This document shows positions 47,601-57,700 of a DNA stretch of 64,000 bases, one piece after another. Each line of letters opens with the position of its first letter. Position 1 is the stretch's first letter. Location of the stretch: NCBI RefSeq assembly GCF_932526225.1, contig NC_064048.1, positions 4,286,437-4,350,436 of the forward strand, read 5' to 3'. The position numbers and the translations under genes are program-made. Source of the stretch: Nematostella vectensis. Its lineage: Eukaryota; Cnidaria; Anthozoa; Actiniaria; Edwardsiidae. A model generated the notes under the pieces. That model saw only the letters and a program-made list of their open reading frames with translations. It ran no database searches and was not told the DNA's origin.

Positions 47601-50600
47601 TCCTGGCCGAAAGTGTGGTAGTGTCCAGTTAGTGGTATGTATAATCATTGTTCTCAGGTCTGTGTGCAGTGTTCACTAGCCTACAGAAACCATACCTGGT
47701 ATTTCTTGGTCGAAAGTCTTCAGTACCATCTTTTTTTGTTTTAGGACTTATTGAATAGACAGCCAGACACATCTAGTGCGCCACTAACTATCAACGCTCA
47801 TCAGGGTGAGCTGGCGGCTCTTGCTATCAACCAGCAGGGTACCCAGGTGGCTACAGCATCACAGAAGGTGAGGGTCATCACCATCATCAACCACTAGGGT
47901 ACAGTATCACAGAAGGTGAGGGTCATCACCATCATCAACCACTAGGGTACAGTATCACTAAAGGTGGGTCATCACTATCAACCACTAGGGTACAGTATCA
48001 CAAGCTGGGTCATCGCTATCAATCAGCGAGGTATGGCAGAAGATGAGTCAGCCCCTCAACAGGCGTTTTCATCTATAAAATGAAGGAGAAGAGACTAATG
48101 ATCATCTCAAGAGTATTAATCTCCCTTCCTTCCTACCCCCGTTGCCTGCAAATACTGAAAAGGAAGGTTTTGAGTTAATTTATAGAGATACAGTAAAAGC
48201 AGGCAAAATAATAATTCTTACCACTATTGACATAATCTGTTTTGTGATATCTTGTACAGGGAACGCTGATCCGGGTATTTGATACGCAGAGCAGAACACT
48301 CGTGGTAGAGCTCCGCCGAGGAGCAGACCCAGCTACTCTCTACTGGTGAGTACCCTGTTACCATCTACTGGTGAGCTCCCTGTAACCCTCTTCTGGTGAG
48401 TACCCTGTTACCCTCTACTGGTGAGTACCCTGTTACCCACTACTGGTGAGTACCCTGTTATCCCCTACTGGTGAGTACCCTGTTACCCCCTACTGGTGAG
48501 TACCCTGTTACCCCCTACTGGTGAGTACCCTGTTACCCCCTACTGGTATTTACTCTGTTACCCTCTACTGGTGAGTACCCTGTTACCCCCTACTGGTATG
48601 TACTCTGTTACCCTCTACTGGTGAGTACCCTGTTACCCCCTACTGGTATGTACTCTGTTACCTTCTACTGGTGAGTACCCTGTTACCCCCTACTGGTGAG
48701 TACCCTGTTACCCACTACTGGTGAGTACCCTATTCCCCCCTACTGGTGAGTACCCTGTTACCCCCTACTGGTGAGTACCCTGTTCCCCCTTACTGGTGAG
48801 TACCCTGTAACCCACTACTGGTGAGTACCCTGTTCCCCCCTACTGGTGAGTACCCTGTTCCCCCCTACTGGTGAGTACCCTGTTCCCCCCTACTGGTGAG
48901 TACCCTGTTATCCCCTACTGGTGAGTACCCTGTTACCCCCTACTGGTGAGTACCCTGTTACCCCCTACTGGTGAGTACCCTGTTCCCCTCTACTGGTGAG
49001 TACCCTGTTACCCCCTACTGGTGAGTACCCTGTTACCCTCTACTGGTGAGTACCCTGTTCCCCCCTACTGGTGAGTACCCTGTTACCCTCTACTGGTGAG
49101 TACCCTGTAACCCTCTACTGGTGAGTACCCTGTTACCCTCTACTGGTGAGTACCCTGTTACCCTCTACTGGTGAGTACCCTGTTCCCCCCTACTGGTGAG
49201 TACCCTGTTACCCCCTACTGGTGAGTACCCTGTTACCCCCCTACTGGTGAGTACCCTGTTACCCCCCTACTGGTGAGTACCCTGTTACCCTCTACTGGTG
49301 AGTACTCTGTTACCCTCTACTGGTGAGTTCCCTGTAACCCTCTACTGGTGAGTACCCTGTTACCCCCTACTGGTGAGTACCCTGTTACCCCCTACTGGTG
49401 AGTACCCTGTTACCCCCTACTGGTGAGTACCCTGTTACCCTCTACTGGTGAGTACCCTGTTCCTCCCTACTGGTGAGTACTCTGCTACTCTACTGGTGAG
49501 TACCCTGTTACCCCCTACTGGTGAGTACCCTGTTACCCCCTACTGGTGAGTACCCTGTTCCCCCCTACTGGTGAGTACCCTGTTACCCTCTACTGGTGAG
49601 TACCCTGTTCCCCCCTACTGGTGAGTACTCTGCTACTCTACTAGTGGTGTTTTTTATATTCCCTTCTCCTTCTGCAAGGCGGCCATTGACATGCTGGCTG
49701 GTATATTGTATTGCTTATATGGGGCTTTAAACGCGAGTTTGTTTTTAGTATGGCATATATCCGCACCCACAAGAAGGGCGTGACTCGATCCCTCCTATAA
49801 TACCATCTGTGCCCACATTTTTAAATTAAAACTCTGCAGCATCAACTTCAGTCACGACTCGGCCTTCCTATGCGTGTCAAGCGATAAAGGCACTGTCCAC
49901 ATCTTCGCGCTCAAGAACACCAAACTCAACAAGCGCTCCAGGTAATAAGCCTGTAAACCCATTTAGACTGCTTAAGGAATGTCAGTCAGCCACTCCTATT
50001 TACAATAAGCAGTCACCCATGCAAGAACCAGGCAAAGTCCTAAAAAACTTTGTAGTAGATCTTCCGTCATAGGAAACAGTAGCGGATCTAGGGATAGGGT
50101 TTAGGGGTTTTAACTCTCCCTCCCCGCTTTTGGCTGCCAGAAAACAAAATATAACAAAAAAACTACCCCCTCCCCCCTTTGTCACTGAGCCAATCCCCCC
50201 CCCCCTTAGCAAAAATTTAGATCCGCCCCTGTGAAATCTCATCTTTTCTTAATTATTTACACAGTTCCACAGGAAACCCAAATCGACACGATGACCGAAA
50301 TTAGTGTTGCTCTCGCTTGCTCGAGCAAAAATGTCATGAACCATTTTGTTTTACGTCTAATGCTATGACTTGTGGACTTTAAAAGCACACTAGCATACAC
50401 ACATTGGCACCAGTCGGGCCAAGACGGGACGCTAGCACAGTCTATTACCCGTGCAGTTCGGCAACCATGGACAGCTGTTTCGTCCTTATTAGGACTCGTC
50501 AGCATGCCATAGCCGGTTTGCCTCAGTTAAACTTCATCGGCAAAAAAACTGCAGGGCGACTTCGACTCGAACGAAGTGCTTTAAACTTTTAAAGTCACAG

Positions 50601-51776
50601 ATATGAAATCTCTAGTATCAAAAACGACGAAAGTGGGTCAATACCTCGGTCAGTACCTATGTGTAGGGCCTAACTATTGTAAGCTAAAATAAAAACTTTC
50701 TTGTTCAGCTTAGCGAAGGTGGGCTTTCTAGGCCAGTACGTGGAGTCCCAGTGGGGCCTTGCCAATTTTACCGTCCCCGCGGAAGTGGCGTGTGTCTGCG
50801 CATTTGGTCAAGGCAGTTCGGTTATAGGTACGTAAAGCAAGGGCGTGTCTCCACATTTGGTCAAGGCTGCTCGGTTATAGGTACGTAAAGCAAGGACGTG
50901 TCTCCACATTTGGTCAAGGCTGCTCGGTTATAGGTACGTAAGGCAAGGGAAGTCTGCGCATTTGGTCAGGGCTGCTCGGTTATAGGTACGTAAAGAAAGG
51001 ACGTGTCTCCACATTTGGTCATGGCTGCTCGGTTATAGGTCCGTAAAGCAAGGACGTGTCTCCACATTTGGTCATGGCTGCTCGGTTATAGGTACGTAAA
51101 GCAAGGGCGTGTCTGCGCATTTGATCAAGGCAGCTCGGTTATAGGTACATAAAGCAAGCGCGTGTCTGCGCATTTGGTTAAGGCAGCTCGGTTATAGGTA
51201 CGTAAAGCATGCGCGTGTCTGCGCATTTGGTCAAGGCAGCTCGGTTATAGGTACGTAAAGCAAGGGTGTGTCTCCACATTTGGTCAAGGCAGCTCGGTTA
51301 TAGGTACGTAAAGCAAGTGCGTGTCTGCGCATTTGGTCAAGGCAGCTCGGTTATAGGTACGTAAAGCAAGGGAAGTCTGCGCATTTGGTCAAGGCAGCTC
51401 GGTTATAGGTACGCAAAGCAAGGGCGTGTCTCCACATTTGGTTAAGGTAGTTCTGTCATTGGTACGAACGGTAAGGGCGTGTATCTAAGCAAATTGCCAA
51501 CGCAGCTCTGCCGTGTTACGTACGGCAAGGGCGTAAGGCAGCTCTATCAAACTGTTGGTACGTAAGGTAAATGGTTTACTTATTATAAGGTCAATCCATT
51601 AACAAAAGGAGTTTTAGAAGTCCACCCACTCATAAACTCACTCGTAGTTTGTTCTTTGATTGACAGCCGTCTGTCTGGATGGGACTTTTCACAAGTACGT
51701 CTTCACACCAGATGGGAACTGCAACCGTGAGTCGTACGATGTCTTTCTGGAGCTTGGGGATGACTGCGAGTTTTAG
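44622..51776 (+). CDS. WDR45: WDR45 / WIPI4 beta-propeller autophagy protein, ten exons, 343 aa
   Basis: Exons are 44622-44664, 45887-45964, 46511-46618, 46824-47006, 47555-47634, 47745-47867, 48260-48345, 49840-49941, 50709-50827 and 51667-51776. All have GT-AG borders and phases that join into 1032 nt. The protein aligns along its length with human WDR45, including FNQDQ at the start, [58 protein letters not shown] and [15 protein letters not shown] near the end. Residues 223-226 are LRRG, the PROPPIN phosphoinositide-binding motif. WDR45 is a seven-bladed propeller that binds PI3P and ATG2 at the growing autophagosome. Human WDR45 is about 360 residues, so this one is slightly short, mainly in loops. 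Introns 5, 6, 7 and 9 carry tandem copies of adjacent exon ends, described separately. Confidence 0.96.
44900..44988. repeat. local triplication
   Basis: Three copies of a segment around ATTGTATC(C/T)CATTGTATGAACTC lie in tandem in intron 1 of WDR45. Copies 1 and 3 carry an extra AAAACG. Confidence 0.8.
45013..45165 (+). mobile_element. GGGCCGTAGCAGGGG-family element, copy 3
   Basis: Begins CCAGGGCCGTAGCAGGGG and shares TTATAAGGAAATGACCAGTA and ATGTTTCAGTATTGTGCCCC with the copies at 24785-24955 and 26321-26458. The right inverted end is missing, so it is truncated. Confidence 0.65.
45166..45886. other. rest of WDR45 intron 1
   Basis: AT-rich intron sequence with a polypyrimidine tract and TTTTCAG acceptor before exon 2. 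Nothing else is recognised. Confidence 0.45.
47641..47735 (+). repeat. partial duplicate of WDR45 exon 5 inside intron 5
   Basis: The sequence TCATTGTTCTCAGGTCTGTG and onward repeats the acceptor and about the first 60 nt of exon 5 (47541-47620) with scattered substitutions. Read in the homologous frame it has no stop ([20 protein letters not shown] against [20 protein letters not shown]). The original exon donor is not duplicated; a TCAGTACC at about 47718 is only a weak substitute. It could be a decaying duplicate or a rarely used alternative exon. Confidence 0.85.
47845..48050 (+). repeat. array of WDR45 exon 6 end plus donor
   Basis: Starting in exon 6 (GGTACCCAGGTGGCTACAGC to ACAGAAG, donor GTGAGG), about four units of 45-50 bp follow. 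The second and third read GGGTACAGTATCACAGAAG then GTGAGG, and GGGTACAGTATCACTAAAG then GTGGGT; the last is degenerate. Each contains TCATCAACCACTAGG downstream, which gives an in-frame TAG if the first donor is not used. Confidence 0.85.
48338..49645 (+). repeat. 24-bp array of WDR45 exon 7 end plus donor, about 54 copies
   Basis: The unit CTACTGGTGAGTACCCTGTTACCC joins the last bases of exon 7 (CTCTACTG) to its 5' splice site (GTGAGT) and following intron bases. It fills most of intron 7. Nearly all units keep the GTGAGT; a few near 48546, 48595 and 48643 have GTATTT or GTATGT, and a few have GTGAGC or GTGAGTT. Variation is concentrated in the CCC segment (TTACCC, TTCCCC, TAACCC). Reading past the true donor gives TAC TGG TGA, an immediate stop. 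Confidence 0.97.
50085..50235. repeat. dispersed element with inverted ends, copy in WDR45 intron 8
   Basis: The left end TAGCGGATCTAGGG and right end TTTAGATCCGCCCCT are inverted repeats. The interior (GGCTGCCAGAAAA, TTTGTCACTGAGCCAA) matches 17055-17208. It contains several C runs. Confidence 0.65.
50785..51480 (+). repeat. 53-bp array of WDR45 exon 9 end plus donor, about 13 copies
   Basis: Units of 51-54 bp contain GCGTGTCTGCGCATTTGGTC, AAGGC(A/T)GCTCGGTTATAG and the donor GTACGTAAAGCAAG. The first unit is the end of exon 9 itself, with donors at about 50828, 50881, 50934, 50986 and onward. A few donors are altered (GTCCGT, GTACAT, GTACGC) and the last units (after about 51430) are degenerate. 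Passing the true donor gives ATA GGT ACG TAA, an in-frame stop. Confidence 0.95.
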
Positions 51777-53686
51777 CCAATAGCAGCCCAAGTTTGCAAT
51801 CGTGTCATGTGCTGGACCAATAAGACACTGAGTTCGCAAACCCATGACGTGTTGAACGAGCCAATGTGGGCTCAAATCCGTGATCCGTTGTCTAATCAGC
51901 AAATGAGAGCCCGATGTCACTGTCACGTGTCGTGTTGAGCCAATTAAAGCTCAAATAACAGCGGAGGTCGCATCCATGCTTCGCTTGAGCCATTGAGGAT
52001 TTCCGGTTCTCATTCGGGGTTATTCGGAAATGTACTAGACCAGACTGTACAAGACACTGTTATTCATATTTAAGTATTTCTCTTTAAGACATATTTAGAA
52101 ATATTCTAGATTGCTATAACGCGAAAAGTGTAAAATATGGCAATAGTACAATAGTAAAAATGAAAATCTTTAATTTATTAAAGACTAAATTTTCTACAGT
52201 CGCTTGTATCAGTGGCCATTGCTTATAAATTCTATTTTCTAGTCGCTTGTGTCAGGGTCCATTGTTCTAAATTGTATCCTGTTCGATTGTGTCTTAGCTT
52301 GTTTGCGTCTTATAATGTCCTCTTCTCTTTGTGGCATTGCTGCATTGTTTCATCTGCCCAAACACCAGCCACACCACAGAACAACTAGGCGCGTACCCAT
52401 GATTGGCTGAGGCGGGGTGCTGCTTGATCAAAAGGTCACACTCAGTTTTCTTTGGAGTGTTTTGTGCCCGGCGTGTGCGCAGTCATAGGTATCTGATGGA
52501 AAAAGCATAGTATTTGAAGATTCCAGAAATGACACACGTTTTGGCCGCCAAGGGGGGGGGGGGGGGGGTGGGTAGGGGAGCATCCCGCGCACCCCCCCCC
52601 CCCCCTGTGTACGCACCTGACAACTACCAGAAACTGATCCACAAGACCCTATTAACGCCTGGAGAAGATGTCAGTTTTTCTTTCAAGGGCACCCAACGAC
52701 GAAAATTTCACAACCGGCCTAAAATAAGTTAAGATACCGTTTTTATTCGTTTGCAGTCATTTTTTATACCATATAGAGCTTTCCTAGATATTTTTTATCT
52801 GTTCGGATTTGCTAGGCGAAATTACAGCCATCCGAAAAATCTAGTTATTCATCAACGAGGCATCCCAAACTCCTAGCGATTCTAAGATCCTAAAGCGAAA
52901 TTTCTAGGTTGTCTCTTGTATAATCGCTCCCGAAAATACTAGGGTTCCTTTTTTTAAAGCATGTCGACTTTAAAATCTCCCGAGAATGGTGATGGTGGTA
53001 ACAAAAGCAACTTCGAAAAACATATAGGTGATCCAGCTCTCTTCCCTAGAAACATAGGTGATCTAGAAATTTCCGAAGAAAGTAGACATTTCTTGGCCGA
53101 CCCCGAAATCCGTAGGTGACCTTGCTTCCGAACAGAAATTGGACCGAAAATGGTCGTTGGGTGACCTTGTTCTTTGCAGCTGGCAAATGGGAAACCTAAA
53201 GATACCACTCATCAGCGCTTGCTGAAGAGTTTGTCGCTTTCCTTCCAAACGAAGGAGTTGGTGTGGTGGAGACGGTGGAAATGAAAGGCAACAAATCAAA
53301 GGTTTTAAGAAGCCCAAAATAAGGTTTCATTTCATGCTAAAATGAGAAAAATGTGACCTGGCAAGGGAAAACGTACACTAGAGAAGAAGTGTTCGGACTA
53401 TGAACGAAAAATATCGTGACGGATTATGCAGAACGCTTTAGGATATTCAGAACAATATCAGGTTTCTACGAGAAACAATCTCCGATTTTCTCTTAAGATC
53501 ATTTCTCCAAAGTCAAGATCGTTTGTCCTAAGGCAATATAGTTCTTCCGAAGACAAGATCGTTCTTCATAAATTGTTCATCACTAAGGTTAACACTCGAA
53601 GGGGAGAGCATTTTTCCGATTTTCAAGATCGTCTTCCGAAAAAAAGATCGGCTTCACGAAGACAAGAACTTCTTTCTGGGATTTGA
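51777..53686. other. 3' flank of WDR45 and intergenic DNA
   Basis: This includes the presumed WDR45 3' untranslated region; an ATTAAA lies near 51942. A GC-rich element with G and C runs lies at 52530-52612 (GGCCGCCAAGGGG to CCCCTGTGTACGC), resembling 46150-46230. Between 52970 and 53690 there are degenerate repeats of ACATAGGTGAT and CAAGATCGTTCTTCCGAAG. No gene is supported. Confidence 0.45.
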
Positions 53687-54345
53687 AAAACGTACTAACT
53701 CTATCGAGAGTTAGTAACACTCTATCGAGAGTTAGTACTCTATCGAGAGTTAGTAACACTCTATCGAGAGTTAGTAACACTCTATCTAGAGTTAGTAACA
53801 CTCTATCGAGAGTTAGTAACACTCTATCGAGAGTTAGTAACACTCTATCTAGAGTTAGTAACACTCTATCGAGAGTCAGTAACACTCTATCGAGAGTTAG
53901 TAGCACTCTATCGAGAGTTAGTAACACTCTATCGAGAGTTAGTACTCTATCGAGAGTTAGTAACACTCTATCGAGAGTTAGTAACACTCTATCTAGAGTT
54001 AGTAACACTCTATCTAGAGTTAGTAACACTCTATCGAGAGTTAGTAACACTCTATCGAGAGTTAGTAACACTCTATCTAGAGTTAGTAACACTCTATCGA
54101 GAGTTAGTAACACTCTATCGAGAGTTAGTAACACTCTATCGAGAGTTAGTAACACTCTATCGAGAGTTAGTAACACTCTATCGAGAGTTAGTAACACTCT
54201 ATCTAGAGTTAGTAACACTCTATCGAGAGTTAGTAACACTCTATCGAGAGTTAGTAACACTCTATCGAGAGTTAGTAACACTCTATCGAGAGTTAGTAAC
54301 ACTCTATCTAGAGTTAGTAACACTCTATCTAGAGTTAGTAACACT
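53687..54345. repeat. 21-bp array with hairpin-forming unit, about 31 copies
   Basis: The unit TATCGAGAGTTAGTAACACTC recurs with a frequent TATCTAGAG variant and two 18-bp units lacking AAC. Each unit holds ACTCT-ATCG-AGAGT, able to form a 5-bp stem. Both strands stay open (SRVSNTL on plus, LLTLDRV on minus). No gene is implied. Confidence 0.97.
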
Positions 54346-54452
54346 CGATGAATGCTCTCTTGGTAATAGGGCCATGTCCCTTACTGGCAACCGTAGACTC
54401 GAGGTCCGTTTATGGTTAAATTTATTCATTAGATTAGACTTTGATAAGCATA

Positions 54453-54793
54453 CAGGCTCGTACCCAGGGGGGGGGGATGCAGGGGGTGCGAACGCACCCC
54501 CCCCCCCCCACAACGGCCGAAAGTCTACTTTTGGTTCTCAATAGACGTGCTATTTGAAGAGAAAACTCAAAACCATAAGCTAGATCACTCTGGTGTGTAG
54601 CCATCTCCTACAATAAACGTCCCGTGGAGATACTGCAAAGGCATAAAAAATCCCTTTTTGTTCTTTCGGAGGTGATTTTTATCATAGAACTCCCTCCCTC
54701 CCACCCTCCCGGAAAAATTAGGTCCACTTTTTCGGATTTCGCACCCCCCCCCCCCCCCCCCCCCCCCCAAGAAAAATCCTGGGTACGGGCCTG
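54453..54793. mobile_element. 341-bp MITE with GCATA target duplication
   Basis: The ends CAGGCTCGTACCCAGG and CCTGGGTACGGGCCTG are inverted repeats with one mismatch, and GCATA occurs on both sides (54448-54452 and 54794-54798). The interior has long G and C runs next to the ends. A five-base duplication excludes PIF/Harbinger; the superfamily is unassigned. Confidence 0.78.
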
Positions 54794-54798
54794 GCATA

Positions 54799-57700
54799 TT
54801 TATTTATCTTATTTACTTGCTTTCATCTCGCTACAAAATCAGAAGAAAAAAAGCGATGAAGCAAACGGACGTCGAGATCCCTTCCCACGGGGTTTCCTGT
54901 GCCCCAGATAGTCTAGGTTGGAATTACCCATAAGGCCTTGCGATTCTTAACACACGTTGGCGCCATTTTGAAAAAGCGGTGTGAGAACCGGACAGCTTCT
55001 TAGTGTCTGCAACACAGTTTAAATATGAACTTTCCCAGCATTTTTAAGCAAGAACTCGAAAGATGGATGTTGAGAATTAATTGAACCTTCTAACTGGTGT
55101 AGAGGAAGCTGAATTGTTCTGAAACATACCAAGAAAAGGTTGAGATTCATGAAGGTATCGTCTTCGATTTGCTGAGGTCAGCCGACCTCAGTAGATTTGT
55201 ACGCGTTTTTACTGATCGCGGGAGGAAAAATCCCAACCCTTTAGTTTGCAAAAAGAGTGCCTATAGTCTTTAGAAAATTAAGTTCTGTTTGTCGAGCTGC
55301 CAAAATCCGATCCCTAAACAATAACCCGTAGTAGCAATATTACGTAAGACAATATTTTCGCCACTATTTATACGGTAAAAAGCTCCATTTTGAAGTATTT
55401 TTACGGCTTTTAAGAAAAAATAAAAAAACTTCTACAACTTTTTTTCTTCTTTCAGTGTATCATTTTTCCGTATAAAATTAACTATTTCAGCAAATAAAAA
55501 ATGGGGGTAACCGACTTCGTTTTTCTGTCAAAGCGATTTTAAGTAAAAAACGCGCGCCTTTTGCTGTGTTTTCTTGTACTGTGGCGCGCGCGCACTTAAT
55601 ACCGGAAAATTCGAACAAACAGCGCGCGCCACTATGCGCAGAAGGGGTGCGCAGTGCAATTCAAGGGAATTACCTTAAAGTATATATACTGTGTCCAATA
55701 AATAGTTCCTTCACTTTTCTCCGCCTTATTGGGTGCCCTGTGTTCAGAGTGTTTCGCGGGAAATTCATGCGAGTTAGCACGTCGACATTCAAGTCAAATG
55801 CAATCAAAGTTTTTCCAACACATTTGTATGGGCATTGAAAAGCACAAATCCTTGCTTCATCGGCCCTGTCTTGGTGGTATTTTTGGTGGTGGGTTCCATA
55901 CTACTTTGTGTGAAATGTGATACGAAGGTATGTGGCTTTATGTAAGATCGGCTGAGATCTGTTTTGTCGTACTTATTAACTTATTAAGTAAAGTCATATT
56001 TACGAAGAAAACATGTACCGACAGGACATCAGAATCTAACAATAAATGGAAGTTGAAAGTGGTTTAGAATCAGTTTTTATTCTATATAGTAATCTAATAT
56101 TTAAGTAATTATTTATGTAATTATTGTGGTTGTTTCAAACCTCTTTGAAATAATTGTTTTCAAAATGCTTGCGCTTGGTGTCGTGCAAGAGGCAAACAAA
56201 AGTCTTCAAAAAGTGATATCCTGTCAACATTGTGCTTTATTATTTTTTTCGGCTGAACATTAACTGTGATTTGCTTGAAAACCACAAAGTTCTGGACTTC
56301 AATGGTGCTTTGACTGTCAGTTAGAAATACTTTTTGGGTCTCTGCCGAGAGCTAAAACATGGCGCTTTTGTAAGTGCTTTCTCTCCCCAAGAAAAAATGG
56401 TTGAATTGCAGCTTCTCTTTGCCTGATCATTTCAAAGTGGAAACCATTCCCGAAACCCCTTTACTTTTAGCTAGGGATTGTCATTCGTGTGGTTCTTGAG
56501 TTTTTTAGTTGCTTTTCTCGGTGAGAGGATGCCACACACTTTTTGTCAATAAAATTAGTCAATTTCATTGATTAGAATCTGATTGATTACCGGTTCTATA
56601 GAATCAATTTGCTGGGTCGAAAAGGAAAAGAACTTATTACTGTATAAATAAAATTATTAAAAATATTATATATAATGTATTAAAAATATCTAAATAATAG
56701 TATAATAGTATATATAAATAACAAAGCAATGCTGAACGATGTTTAAGAATTGATAAGAAGAAACTTTGTGTAATTTTTTTAAAGTGAACTCACTGTGACC
56801 TTACATAGTCCTTTTTCTTACATAAGATATCAAGCGTGCCATGCTTTGTCGTCTCAATGCCAACTGTGTCATGGACGCCATCCTGGATTTTCTAATTTCA
56901 ACTCTCAGATTCATGTTATCTGTGCAGTGGAAACGCGAGTTTCGCGATTTCATAACTAAATATTTTGCCATTGTGTCAAAGTTGCCATTTTTCATTTGAA
57001 ATGCGTTTCTTTCCTAATCTAAGACTTTTACAATGTAGTACTTTAAGTGCTCTTGGAGAGAATCTCGCAAAGAAGCAGTCATTTAAAATAAGAATGGTTG
57101 GAGCAGTCCTTCGTCGTAATCTTTTTTTTTTTAACTTGCAAATTCTTGAAAGCCAGCCAGTAGCACCTGATTTTGCTGCTGTGATAATTTTTTTTTTTTT
57201 ACCTCTGTGTATCAGTAGCTCCTTTCTTTTTGATCTTGGCATCCCCCACGGCCTTTCTCTCAGATGTTCTAAGGTGTTTGTATCTGATCTTCTGGTTCAC
57301 TTTTTGCTGGGTGTAGTGACACTCTGTGATTCCCACATTTTCCAGAGTCTGGTTTCTCATCTTCTCTGCGTGCATTTTGTCTTTATCTTTTGACATGCTG
57401 TGTTTGGCACTCCCTGTATCAGTTTGAGGCAGCTTATTTTTTTTTTAACATCTCATATACAGTATAAAACACATGTTGCAAAGTGAAGTTTATTTGGGGC
57501 GAGCCACTTTGATTGTGTTTTATATTATTGTTTTGGTTTATTAAATTTGTGCATTGTCATGATATCTTATTGGGGTTGGGTTAATTTACCGTGAAATATT
57601 GATTTAAAGTGAACTCCTTCCATAACACAAGCAATAAACTTTGAAATACCCCATTAACAATAGTAAATGATGTCATTGATTTAACAATCTAAGAATCGCC

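Noticed and set aside
53589-54351. Open frames of 222 and 251 codons on opposite strands
   Set aside because: Both are translations of the 21-bp array.
56965-57393. 142-codon open frame, plus strand
   Set aside because: T-rich, no recognisable domain, no splice context; the opposite strand is Lys/Arg-rich only because of A runs.
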